A stretch of DNA of 64,000 nt, taken from the NCBI GenBank assembly GCA_965263205.1, contig CBDHHF010000009.1:62001-126000 (forward strand), given 5' to 3'. This document shows, piece by piece, positions 9,342-17,286 of this stretch. Each line of letters starts with the position of its first letter. The first letter of the stretch is position 1. Position numbers and translations under genes: made by a program. The DNA is from JBCCIM01 sp965263205 (GTDB taxonomy: Bacteria; Bacteroidota; Rhodothermia; Rhodothermales; JAHQVL01). The notes beneath the pieces were generated by a model. That model saw nothing but the letters and a program-made list of their open reading frames with translations. It was not told the DNA's origin and searched no databases.

Positions 9342-10829
9342 TTGAAAGATCTTTTTATCGGCGTAGACATCGGCACCTCGAGCACTAAAGTAATCGCTAC
9401 AGACAAAGCATTACGCGCAATTCATAGCGCGAGCCGGCCTTATCCGCTGCTAACGCCCAAGCCGGGCTATGCTGAACAAAACGCTTCCGTCATTGCGGAT
9501 GCAATCTTCGACGGCCTCAAAGAAGTCATTGCTGCTTGCGCAGCGCACGGTACCATACGAGCGGTGAGTCTTAGTAGCGCCATGCACGGGTTGCTGTTTC
9601 TCGATGCGGACAACAAGCCCCTGTCCAACCTGGTTACCTGGGCTGACAAACGGAGCAAAGCTGAAGCTGCCGCCTTACAAAATACCGAGGCCGGCAAAGA
9701 CATTTACTACCACACCGGTACGCCGGTCCATCCGATGGCCCCGCTCAGTAAACTCGTGTGGTACAGGCAACACCAGCCCGAACTACTGCAGCAGGCCGTG
9801 CGCGTTGTTGGCATGAAAGAGTATTTTATCCTGCTCGCAACAGGCGCTTTTCTCACAGATCATTCGATTGCTTCAGCTACGGGACTGTTTGACATCACCA
9901 GCCGTACATGGTATGCGCCGGCGCTTGAAGCAAGCGGCCTTTCGCAAGACCAACTCCCTGCTCCCGTTTCAACAACCGCTGTGCTACCACCCCTCAAACC
10001 AGCTATTGCTGATCAGTTAAAGATAGATCCCGCAGTACCCTGGATCATCGGTGCAAGTGATGGGTGCCTGGCCAATCTCGGCGTTGCAGCAGACACACCG
10101 GCCAAGGCTGCACTCACCATTGGCACAAGCGGCGCCATCCGTGTAACCACGCATGAACCGCGTGTTGACCAGAAGCGCAGGTTGTTCACGTACATTCTCG
10201 ATGACAACCGGTATATCGTTGGCGGGTCGATCAACAATGGCGGGATTATGCTACAGTGGTTCAAAGATCATTTAATGGGCCGGCCCGATGACCTACCCGC
10301 CCAGCTAGCAGCTACCACGGCTATTCCCGCCGGCGCAGATGGGCTTCTATGCCTTCCTTATCTCCTTGGCGAACGAGCTCCAAACTGGAACAGCTTTGAC
10401 CGCGGCGTTTACTTTGGGGTACACTATCAGCATACCGGCGCCCACTTCCTCAAAGCGCTGCTGGAAGGCATCGCAATTACGCTCCGCAACATCGGTGAAG
10501 CCATGGCCGATACGTGTGGCCCGTTCGACACGCTGCTGGCAAATGGCGGCCTCTTGCGCTCTCCGGAATGGCTGCAGATTATCGCTGATGTCTTTGGAAA
10601 GCGCGTCGTAAAAACACCCGGAGAAGACGCCTCTGCTATTGGAGCCATTTTGCTAGCCATGCAGGCCATCGGAACAGAGACCGTAAGCCGAGACTTTGAT
10701 GCAGAAGCAACGGACCACAGCATCTTGCCAAACAAGGCCGCGCATGCCCACTATAAAACGGTGGTTCCGTTGTTCAATGAACTCTACCACAAACTACAGG
10801 CAGACTTTGTCCGCCTGCCGGCAACGTGA
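9342..10829 (+). CDS. FGGY-family carbohydrate kinase, probably gluconokinase
   Basis: Phosphorylates a sugar acid with ATP; gluconate to 6-phosphogluconate is the best guess. The FGGY signature begins FIGVDIGTSSTKVIATD. SSAMHGLLFLD, VTWADKRS and TGTPVHPMAPLSKLVW are typical of the FGGY gluconokinase branch and less so of xylulokinases. The ATP-side domain has IGTSGAIR, LPYLLGERAPNW and LANGGLLRSPEWLQIIADV. From the TTG at 9342 it is 495 aa, the usual length. The stop overlaps the GTG of the ABC ATPase gene (GTGA), so the three genes to 12153 form an operon with translational coupling. I see no link between gluconate and cobalamin, so the substrate call stays tentative. Confidence 0.85.
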   Translation: MKDLFIGVDIGTSSTKVIATDKALRAIHSASRPYPLLTPKPGYAEQNASVIADAIFDGLKEVIAACAAHGTIRAVSLSSAMHGLLFLDADNKPLSNLVTWADKRSKAEAAALQNTEAGKDIYYHTGTPVHPMAPLSKLVWYRQHQPELLQQAVRVVGMKEYFILLATGAFLTDHSIASATGLFDITSRTWYAPALEASGLSQDQLPAPVSTTAVLPPLKPAIADQLKIDPAVPWIIGASDGCLANLGVAADTPAKAALTIGTSGAIRVTTHEPRVDQKRRLFTYILDDNRYIVGGSINNGGIMLQWFKDHLMGRPDDLPAQLAATTAIPAGADGLLCLPYLLGERAPNWNSFDRGVYFGVHYQHTGAHFLKALLEGIAITLRNIGEAMADTCGPFDTLLANGGLLRSPEWLQIIADVFGKRVVKTPGEDASAIGAILLAMQAIGTETVSRDFDAEATDHSILPNKAAHAHYKTVVPLFNELYHKLQADFVRLPAT

Positions 10830-11605
10830 ACAACGCAATCTTTTCAGCCTCAACGTTGTCTGTGTACATCGATGGCACCCAGATTCTTGATAGGCTGAGT
10901 TTCGCATTGCCCGCCGGCAGCCTGATTGGGATTGTGGGACCAAATGGAAGCGGAAAAAGCACGCTGCTTCGTACCATTAGCGGGTTGCTGCCCTACGAGG
11001 GTGCACTTTCGTTTCAAGGCAAAGCAGTAGTTGACTGGGATGCAGGCATGCTTGCCAAAGCGATGGCTGTATTGCCGCAGGTATCCAGTATCACGTTCGA
11101 TTTTCGTGTACGCGACTACGTCATGCTTGGCCGCCTGCCCCATAAAGGCTGGCTGGAATCTGAAAACTTGGAAGACAAGCAACGGGTACAATCTGTTTTA
11201 CAGGATTTAGACCTGGATACGCTGGCAGACCGCACCTTGCCCTCGTTAAGCGGTGGCGAACGACAACGTGTGCTCTTGGCGCAAGCCCTCGCACAAGAAA
11301 CGGCAACCTTGCTTTTAGATGAACCAACCACCCACCTGGACGTGTACCACCAGTTTGACCTGCTCAAGCGATTGCGCACGCTGGTTGAAGCCGGCCGAAC
11401 CGTACTGGTTGTATTTCACGACCTGGTCATGGCAGCAAGATTTACAGATACCTTGCTGGCACTAAAAGACGGAAAGCTGGTTGCTGTTGGTGCTACGCGC
11501 GACATCCTTACAAGCCAGCTTATTCAGGACGTATTTGGTATGGAAGCCCGGGTAACGTACCCAGATAATGGCCCCCCTGCCCTCCAGTTTATCGATCAGA
11601 TATGA
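10826..11605 (+). CDS. ABC transporter ATP-binding protein (FecE/BtuD type)
   Basis: A 259-residue cytoplasmic ATPase of the iron-siderophore/haem/B12 importer class. Walker A is GPNGSGKST, the signature is LSGGERQRVLLAQAL, Walker B is TLLLDEPTTHLD, and the switch His is in VVFHD. Its GTG start overlaps the gluconokinase stop, and its own stop overlaps the ATG of the next gene, so translation is tightly coupled. The next gene is a cobalamin adenosyltransferase, which favours corrinoid uptake as the role. No permease or binding protein gene is adjacent; they would have to be elsewhere. Confidence 0.88.
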   Translation: MNNAIFSASTLSVYIDGTQILDRLSFALPAGSLIGIVGPNGSGKSTLLRTISGLLPYEGALSFQGKAVVDWDAGMLAKAMAVLPQVSSITFDFRVRDYVMLGRLPHKGWLESENLEDKQRVQSVLQDLDLDTLADRTLPSLSGGERQRVLLAQALAQETATLLLDEPTTHLDVYHQFDLLKRLRTLVEAGRTVLVVFHDLVMAARFTDTLLALKDGKLVAVGATRDILTSQLIQDVFGMEARVTYPDNGPPALQFIDQI

Positions 11606-12153
11606 AAATCTATACGCGTACAGGTGATAAAGGCACAACAGGATTATTTGGCGGAGGCCGGGTAAGCAAAGACCACCTCCGCATCGAAGCGTACGGAACC
11701 GTTGATGAAACCAACTCGGTCATTGGGATCGCGCGCGGTCAGCTCCCCACAGCAGGACACGAACACATTGCGGCTATGCTGCACCGCATCCAAAGCGAGT
11801 TGTTTATCCTTGGGGCTGACCTGGCAACACCTGTTGATGCAAAAGTGCAGGTCCCCCGTATCGACCCCAGCCACGTTGCAACGCTCGAATCAGAAATTGA
11901 TACCTTGACCGGTGACTTGCCGCCGCTCAAGCACTTTATTCTGCCAGGCGGTTCGACAACAGCTTCAACCATCCACCTTGCACGTACCGTGTGCCGGCGA
12001 GCGGAGCGCAGCACCGTTGCCTTACAGCTTCAGGAAACGCTAAATGACCAGGCCGTGATATATTTGAATCGATTGTCGGATTTACTGTTTGTGATGGCCA
12101 GATGGCTAAACAAGCAGGCAGGTGTATCTGAAGAAGCCTGGAAGCCGGCGTGA
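11602..12153 (+). CDS. Cob(I)alamin adenosyltransferase (PduO type)
   Basis: Transfers the adenosyl group of ATP to cob(I)alamin to make adenosylcobalamin. The N-terminal MKIYTRTGDKGTTGLFGGGR is the ATP-binding motif of PduO-type enzymes, followed by RIEAYGTVDETNS. The C-terminal helix bundle has LPGGSTTASTIHLARTVCRRAER and YLNRLSDLLFVMARW, also diagnostic. Length (183 aa) is normal. ATG overlaps the ABC ATPase stop by four bases (ATGA). It is the last gene of the three-gene operon. Confidence 0.93.
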   Translation: MKIYTRTGDKGTTGLFGGGRVSKDHLRIEAYGTVDETNSVIGIARGQLPTAGHEHIAAMLHRIQSELFILGADLATPVDAKVQVPRIDPSHVATLESEIDTLTGDLPPLKHFILPGGSTTASTIHLARTVCRRAERSTVALQLQETLNDQAVIYLNRLSDLLFVMARWLNKQAGVSEEAWKPA

Positions 12154-12347
12154 CATTTAATTTGGAATAGCTTATCTTTGGCTTCGTCGTAGCGTATTGA
12201 TATTACTGGCTTTAGCCAAAAGCGCCATCTGCTTTAAGCTGAAGTCGACGTCCCCATCAATACGTCCCGCTCATAAAAAGCCGGCAAGATCGTTTTATCA
12301 TAGAGCACCACCCACCTGCCCTCTGACTTAAAACTCGCTTCCCACAC

Positions 12348-13637
12348 ATGCGCATTCGTACCCGTCTGGCCCTCAGGGTGTCGCTCCTTGCTCTTTTCAT
12401 TTCTGGCTTCCTGATTTTCAAGCCGGCCCCCGAAGCTTCGGTTGACCCGGAACTACTGGCCTCATCCGGTCTGATCGTACTCCCCGAAGCGCCTGAACCC
12501 GCACCTGTCGTCAAATACGACGAATTTGATTTTCGCGAAGATGCGTTCGACACCCAAACGCTCACGGTAAAACGCAACGAGACGTTCTCGGATATGCTCT
12601 CCCCTTTTGGTGTCTCCGGCAAAACCGTGCATGACCTCGCGGCCATGGCAAAGCCCATGATGGATATCCGTAAAATCAGAGCCGGCAACACATACCGTGT
12701 ATACGATGCTCCAGAAACGGAGGCTACGGCAGACTTTCTTGTATACCAGCGCAACCCGATTGACTACATCGTTTTCGATCTCCAGGATTCCCTGAACGTG
12801 TTTACAGGCAAACGGCCCGTCGTTAAACAGGAGCGCCATACCCGTGGTGAAATCACCAGTTCGCTGTACGTCACCCTGACAGAGCAAGACGTCAACCCGA
12901 TGCTTGCCATCGAGCTATCAGAGGTCTTTGCGTGGCAGGTGGACTTCTACCGCATCATGAAAGGCGACCACTTCAGCGTGGTGTATGAAGAAGAATTTGT
13001 GGGTGACAAATCGATTGGTGTGGGCGGCGTCAGAGCGGCTAAATTCCATCACAACGGCGAAGACTATTACGCATTTCCTTACGAAGTAGATGGACGGATC
13101 GAGTACTACGATCAAAACGGCAACAGCCTGCGCCGGCCATTCTTACGCGCCCCACTGCGTTATTCCCGGATCAGCAGCCGTTTTTCGCTGCGCAGATTTC
13201 ACCCGGTACAGAAGCGCTACAAAGCCCACCTGGGCACCGACTATGCGGCCCCTACCGGCACCCCTGTCCAAACAACGGCGGATGGCGTCGTCACCGAGGC
13301 GGGGTACTCCAAGTACAACGGCCGCTATGTGAAAGTCCGGCACAACAGCACCTATACCACGCAGTACCTGCACTTCTCGAAGATAGCCAAAGGCATCAAG
13401 GCCGGCGTGAAAGTCAAACAGGGCGATGTAATCGGCTACGTTGGCAGCACTGGCCTGGCTACTGGTCCGCACCTTTGCTACCGCTTCTGGAAAAACGGCA
13501 AGCAGGTTGATGCGCTGCGCGAGAAGCTGCCTACAACGGTTGAGCCAATCAAAGAAGAGTTGCGGGCTGCCTTCGAAGCGCGCGTCGCTGTGCTGCGGCC
13601 GGCGTTGGAAGGCAATTCGGATGCAAGCGTGGAGTAG
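12348..13637 (+). CDS. M23 family metallopeptidase (murein hydrolase, MepM/NlpD-like)
   Basis: A 429-residue envelope protein. An N-terminal membrane segment (about 8-24) anchors or exports it. Residues 65-130 (NETFSDMLSPFGV, KIRAGNTYRVY) resemble the LysM/OapA-like region of MepM-type endopeptidases. The LytM domain has zinc ligands His294 and Asp298 in HLGTD, His342 in YLHFSK and His375 in GPHLCYRF, so it is predicted active on peptidoglycan cross-links. ATG at 12348 is followed at once by the leader. It is a single gene with 194 nt upstream. Confidence 0.9.
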   Translation: MRIRTRLALRVSLLALFISGFLIFKPAPEASVDPELLASSGLIVLPEAPEPAPVVKYDEFDFREDAFDTQTLTVKRNETFSDMLSPFGVSGKTVHDLAAMAKPMMDIRKIRAGNTYRVYDAPETEATADFLVYQRNPIDYIVFDLQDSLNVFTGKRPVVKQERHTRGEITSSLYVTLTEQDVNPMLAIELSEVFAWQVDFYRIMKGDHFSVVYEEEFVGDKSIGVGGVRAAKFHHNGEDYYAFPYEVDGRIEYYDQNGNSLRRPFLRAPLRYSRISSRFSLRRFHPVQKRYKAHLGTDYAAPTGTPVQTTADGVVTEAGYSKYNGRYVKVRHNSTYTTQYLHFSKIAKGIKAGVKVKQGDVIGYVGSTGLATGPHLCYRFWKNGKQVDALREKLPTTVEPIKEELRAAFEARVAVLRPALEGNSDASVE

Positions 13638-13725
13638 GTTCGAGTCACCCCTTCCTTCCACGTTATCCCGGACCCGGGTGGCCTTGGCGAGGAGCTGAAG
13701 TATAGTGTTGGGCTATGCTCGCCCA

Positions 13726-13748
13726 GATCCTTCGGCTTCGCTCAGGAT
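13726..13748. repeat. Dispersed hairpin repeat, ATCCT...AGGAT family (copy 1)
   Basis: GATCCT and AGGAT(G) arms around a GC-rich centre. At least five other short segments in the window share the arms and part of the centre. They are all intergenic. Confidence 0.65.
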
Positions 13749-13781
13749 GACGTTGATGAGGGATTGTGGCATTCCTGAAGA

Positions 13782-13803
13782 GATCCTTCGCAGGGCTCAG
13801 GAT
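13782..13803. repeat. Dispersed hairpin repeat, ATCCT...AGGAT family (copy 2)
   Basis: Same arms as the copy 34 bases upstream, with a different centre (TCGCAGGGCTC). The two lie in tandem after the M23 peptidase gene. Confidence 0.65.
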
Positions 13804-13838
13804 GACATGGGTGAGGAATGGTGCTATCTTGACACACT

Positions 13839-13922
13839 CGACATTCGGCACTCGACATTCGGCAATCGACATTCGGCAATCGACATTCGGCAATCGACAT
13901 TCGGCAATCGACATTCGGCAAT
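13839..13922. repeat. 14-bp tandem array, 6 units
   Basis: Five identical units CGACATTCGGCAAT (13853-13922) and one variant unit (13839-13852, ending CACT) sit head to tail. The last base of the last unit is also the last base of the acetyltransferase stop codon (TGA, 13924-13922 on the minus strand). Unit length and identity without spacers rule out a CRISPR array. Confidence 0.95.
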
Positions 13923-14494
13923 CAATCCTCCCTGGTCCAGGCAAACACACAGGTGTCCCTCAGCGAGCCATCCATATGACGGGCGTGGTTCTTAAACGTG
14001 CCTTCGTGGGTGAAGCCGAGACGCTCGGGGATGGCTTTGCTTTTGGTGTTGTCAGCGCTCATGCGGATTTCGACCCGGTTCATGTGCAATTCTTCAGCTA
14101 GATACCGCGTGATTTCGCGCACCGCTTCCGTCATGTAGCCTTTGCCGCAATAAGATGTACGCATCCAATAACCAATCTCAGCGCTCGGCACCGACCAGTC
14201 GATAGCGTGCATGCCACTGCAGCCGATAAGGGTATCTGTGTTTTTCAGGAAGATGTGTAGTCGATGGTCGCTACCGTCGGCAAAAGCTTGTACAGCCCGT
14301 TCGCAGCTTTCAATCGAATCAGCCAGTTTGGGGACAGACTGTGCCCAGGGCATCCACACCCGGAGTTCAGCCATACTTTCAGCAATAGCCTCACGCAATG
14401 TGCTCGCGTCTTCCAGCCGAGGGGCGCGTATAAGCAATCGCTCACTTTCGAGTTGGAGTGCGGTGGGAATCTGCGGTGTTATCATGGCTGGCAT
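13922..14494 (-). CDS. GNAT family N-acetyltransferase (RimJ/RimL type)
   Basis: A 190-residue acetyl-CoA-dependent acyltransferase. LQLESERLLIRAPRLEDA is the standard N-terminal beta-strand and helix of the RimJ/RimL branch. GYWMRTSYCGKGYMTEAVR is the acetyl-CoA pyrophosphate loop (Q/RxxGxG/A type, here CGKGYM), and ADNTKSKAIPERLGFTHEG is the conserved C-terminal strand-helix with N...S..E.LGF. The substrate is unknown; it may be a protein N-terminus or a small amine. ATG at 14494; an ATG three codons later is possible. The gene ends exactly at the edge of the tandem array, so that array may lie in its 3' untranslated region. Confidence 0.9.
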   Translation of the reverse strand: MPAMITPQIPTALQLESERLLIRAPRLEDASTLREAIAESMAELRVWMPWAQSVPKLADSIESCERAVQAFADGSDHRLHIFLKNTDTLIGCSGMHAIDWSVPSAEIGYWMRTSYCGKGYMTEAVREITRYLAEELHMNRVEIRMSADNTKSKAIPERLGFTHEGTFKNHARHMDGSLRDTCVFAWTRED

Positions 14495-14602
14495 GTACTG
14501 AGAATTGCCTGAAGCTTCTCCTCAACTTACTCACCGCGACGTCCCCAGACAAGTGCCAAATGGAGCACTGATTGATGACACGCACTTCGATTCCTCACGT
14601 CA

Positions 14603-14621
14603 TACCGGACTTGATCCGGTA
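14603..14621. repeat. Perfect hairpin TACCGGA-loop-TCCGGTA
   Basis: Seven paired bases and a five-base loop (CTTGA). The sequence resembles a widespread intergenic palindrome of the type GTCATxCCxGACTTGATCxGG known from several bacterial phyla. It lies downstream of the secreted-protein gene ending at 14813 and could help to end its transcript, but there is no T tract. Confidence 0.55.
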
Positions 14622-14674
14622 CCCAGTGTGTGGTGGCAATACGGGGAAGTTCAATGACGCTCGGTGCATGCCCA

Positions 14675-14695
14675 GATCCTTCGCGTCGCTCAGGA
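14675..14695. repeat. Dispersed hairpin repeat, ATCCT...AGGA family (copy 3)
   Basis: GATCCTTCGCGTCGCTCAGG, with the right arm slightly changed (AGGAAG). It is preceded by CCCA as in copy 1. Confidence 0.55.
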
Positions 14696-14812
14696 AGACA
14701 GGATTGGAGCAGATCAACAAGTTGAACATGAACGTGCTGTTTATGTCCTGCAACAGCGTGGTACAAACATCGATCATGCGCAAGACCACGTGTGCTGCCG
14801 AATGCCATGCCA

Positions 14813-15586
14813 CTACTGCCCGGATTCCTCCCTGCGTACCGCGTCTGTAGGCACTTTCAAGCCTGGGTCATCCGGGATTTCTGGCATCCAGATGGTTTCT
14901 TCTATTTTCTTCGACACAAAGAATACGTCAAACATCGTTGTATCGGAAATGATGAGCGAGTCATTGCGTACCACGTAGAGCATATCGTACGCATTCACAG
15001 TATCGGGTTGTGCCGGCGGTGGCGGCGTGTAGCGGAGTGACTGCTCGTCGAAATCCCACATCTGGAAGGAAAACGCTTCGCCATCCCGCTCAAACAAAAT
15101 ACTGATGGGTTGCTCCAGGTAGTTGCGTTCGAGCGAGCGGAGCAAATCATATAAAATCGCCTGCTCAGCTTTCTTTTCGCTCGTATTGGCCTGCGGGTCC
15201 AATTCAGGGTTGTATACTTCGGCCGTCGCATTGGCCCCATCGTACTGCGTATTGGCTTCGAGTTGCCAGCTATTCATCAGGTCCTGCACATCAGCCGGCA
15301 AAACAGGTGGCAATTTGTGTGTTTCCATCGTGGGATGCACAACCACTACGTCATCCGGACCAAAACCATTGCTCGTGATATCAATCACCTCGAGCATGTC
15401 GGTTTCTTCCTCTGTGAGAATGATCAGCGCGTCCAGCATAAACGTGATCAGTTGGGGCTCGTTGATCTGAACCACGGGGCGTGTTACCTGGCTGAAGTCA
15501 ACACGGGTATCAGGTTGCGCAGTTGCCGGCACCGCCAGGCAGCACAGCAAGACCAACGCTAAGAAGAGGATTTGAGGCTTCATCAT
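14813..15586 (-). CDS. Secreted protein of unknown function, last gene of the motor cluster
   Basis: A 257-residue protein with a clear signal peptide (ILFLALVLLCCLAVPATAQ) and no other membrane segment. The mature part is acidic and rich in Asp/Glu/Pro (SPD-type linkers, TPPPPAQPDTVNAYD). I recognise no family. The ATG at 15586 lies 19 nt after the stop of the TPR lipoprotein gene, so it is almost certainly co-transcribed; a longer reading with an upstream start would run into that gene. Position at the end of a cluster of ExbB/ExbD/TonB-like genes suggests a periplasmic accessory of that complex, which is inference. Confidence 0.78.
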   Translation of the reverse strand: MMKPQILFLALVLLCCLAVPATAQPDTRVDFSQVTRPVVQINEPQLITFMLDALIILTEEETDMLEVIDITSNGFGPDDVVVVHPTMETHKLPPVLPADVQDLMNSWQLEANTQYDGANATAEVYNPELDPQANTSEKKAEQAILYDLLRSLERNYLEQPISILFERDGEAFSFQMWDFDEQSLRYTPPPPAQPDTVNAYDMLYVVRNDSLIISDTTMFDVFFVSKKIEETIWMPEIPDDPGLKVPTDAVRREESGQ

Positions 15587-15605
15587 ACGTGCGTGTGCTA
15601 CAGAA

Positions 15606-17090
15606 TTACATAGAGCGGTATCGTTCCAGATACTTGCGAGCCTGGTCAAAATCACCTTCCGTACGATAGAAGGTAGCCAGCAGACCAAACAGCTCTTTCT
15701 GGTCTTCTGGTGTAAGCAGATCGAGTTCTTGCATTGCCTCTTGCGCGCGCTCTTTGGCAATTTTCACGTTGCTTCGCAGCAGTTTTGCGCTTTCGAGATA
15801 CGCGCGCGGCCGGCCTTCCCAGGGAAACTGCACCGCCTGCTCGAGATACTTGAGCGCTGTTCGGTTATCCCGTTTCTCTCCCAGAAAAACCATGGCCTGG
15901 TTGAAGCAAATAGTACCAAATGTGTCGAAGTATCGACTATACGTAGAATCAACCGGGGCACCCGAGTCGGTGACGGCTGTACGCCGCAACAACTGCAGCA
16001 GTCGATCCGCCGCGACGTCGCCCTTCCCTAATTTGTACTGCACTGAGGCCAGGCGCCACTCCGTTTCATCCAACGCCTTTGGATTCTGCACCATACGCAG
16101 TAATTGCTCGTAGCCTCGCTCAGCCTCGGGAAGCTGATTGCCCTGCTCGAGCCCAATCAACGAATCGCGCGCAAAGCTGGCTGAAAGGTTGCCATTGTCC
16201 CAGTTAATCCATTCCATCTCCCCTTTGATAAACGCCACTTCTTCAGGATCGGGCGCAAGTGCAAGGGCACGGTCATAGGCCGTCACGGCTGCGCCGGCAT
16301 CTCTACGCAAAACGTGTACATCTGCCTGACGCGACACGTATTGATACAACAATACCGAGTCAGGCGTCACCGGCTCATCGGTTGTTGTCAGGTCGTAGGT
16401 TTGCAGGTAGATTTGCTCTGCGCGTTCGTAATTGTATGCCGCCTCGTTCCACTTGCTGGTCTGGTAGTAGTTATTTGCCAGCGCCACAAACAGGTTGTGC
16501 TGATCAGGACGCAGACGCGTTAGCTTCTCCAATACATCGATCGATTCCTGAAACGCGTTTGCCCGACCAAGCCGCTGTGCTTGCGCCGTATACACACGTG
16601 CCAGCACAGACTGCGTTTGCAGATCAAACGGGTTGAGTTGGATGGCTTCTTCCAGCGACGACTGTGCCCGATTCAGCAAGGCTTCTTGCCGACGTACAAT
16701 GGTGAGGCTGTCAAGATCAGCTGACTGGTTGAGTTGAATAAGCTCTTTAAGTGGATTCACGGCCTGGTTGGCTGCGCGTAATGCTGCTTCAGCCGCATCA
16801 GCATCAACGTTACCACTAGAATCTTGCGACATCTCCAGATAAATCCAGAGCGAATCGCTAAAGGCTGAGATATCGATCCCATCCTGTTTTTGTCCGGCAG
16901 CAACTTCCTGATCGGGAATCGACACAAAAGAAGCCTGGGCGATGGAATCAGCCACAGCGGCAACGGCACTGTCAACGCCGGCAGGAATGAATAGCGCTTC
17001 GCTGCGCAACGGATCAGATTTGAGGCCACCCGAGCCGGCGCAACCGGCCAGACCTACGAGCAGCAGTACAAAATAGACAGAGGACTTCAT
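15606..17090 (-). CDS. TPR-repeat lipoprotein
   Basis: A 494-residue lipoprotein (leader ending LVGLAGCAGSGG, lipobox LAGC). From about residue 140 on it is a TPR solenoid: repeats can be recognised at SSLEEAIQLNPFDLQTQSVL, ESIDVLEKLTRLRPDQHNLF, AAVTAYDRALALAPDPEEV, ALKYLEQAVQFPWEGRPRAY and the C-terminal QARKYLERY. Such proteins usually scaffold envelope complexes. It follows the TonB-like gene after a 196-nt gap that contains a hairpin repeat, so it may be transcribed from its own promoter as well as from the cluster promoter. Confidence 0.85.
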   Translation of the reverse strand: MKSSVYFVLLLVGLAGCAGSGGLKSDPLRSEALFIPAGVDSAVAAVADSIAQASFVSIPDQEVAAGQKQDGIDISAFSDSLWIYLEMSQDSSGNVDADAAEAALRAANQAVNPLKELIQLNQSADLDSLTIVRRQEALLNRAQSSLEEAIQLNPFDLQTQSVLARVYTAQAQRLGRANAFQESIDVLEKLTRLRPDQHNLFVALANNYYQTSKWNEAAYNYERAEQIYLQTYDLTTTDEPVTPDSVLLYQYVSRQADVHVLRRDAGAAVTAYDRALALAPDPEEVAFIKGEMEWINWDNGNLSASFARDSLIGLEQGNQLPEAERGYEQLLRMVQNPKALDETEWRLASVQYKLGKGDVAADRLLQLLRRTAVTDSGAPVDSTYSRYFDTFGTICFNQAMVFLGEKRDNRTALKYLEQAVQFPWEGRPRAYLESAKLLRSNVKIAKERAQEAMQELDLLTPEDQKELFGLLATFYRTEGDFDQARKYLERYRSM

Positions 17091-17187
17091 GGCAATATGG
17101 ATAACACCTCCTGCAAAACCAGCAGAGGAGCCGGGCGCGTTTTGTGCGGAAACGCTAGCGGGGAAGCTACCAGATGGTGTAAGAACT

Positions 17188-17286
17188 ACAGAATGTCTGA
17201 AAAAATACGTTTTACTTGGTCAGATCCTTCGCATGCGCTCAGGATACAGCTTTGTCTCTGTGGACGTTGGGTTTCTGAGACGAAGC
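17188..17286. repeat. Hairpin element with ATCCT...AGGAT core (copy 4)
   Basis: The core 17220-17254 matches 59137-59171 at 29 of 35 positions and contains the palindrome GCATGC. Imperfect outer arms start TCTGAAAAA and end with TTTCTGAGA. It fills the gap between the TonB-like and TPR lipoprotein genes. Confidence 0.6.

Larger units (their letters stand above)
14495..14812. other. Intergenic region with two hairpin repeats, no gene
   Basis: No gene seen. It holds a perfect 7-bp hairpin (14603-14621) and a copy of the ATCCT...AGGA repeat (about 14675-14695). The region separates the end of the long minus-strand cluster from the acetyltransferase start. Confidence 0.6.

Noticed and set aside
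10700..10826. Cobalamin riboswitch for the corrinoid genes
   Set aside because: The ABC ATPase and adenosyltransferase genes start inside the preceding gene, so no leader exists; upstream of the gluconokinase gene I found no B12-box sequence.
13839..13922. CRISPR array
   Set aside because: Units are 14 bp with no spacers, and there are no Cas genes.
13705..14101. Two open frames of 96 and 111 residues through the tandem array
   Set aside because: The frames are open because the 14-bp unit reads through without stops; the sequence is repeat, not protein-like.
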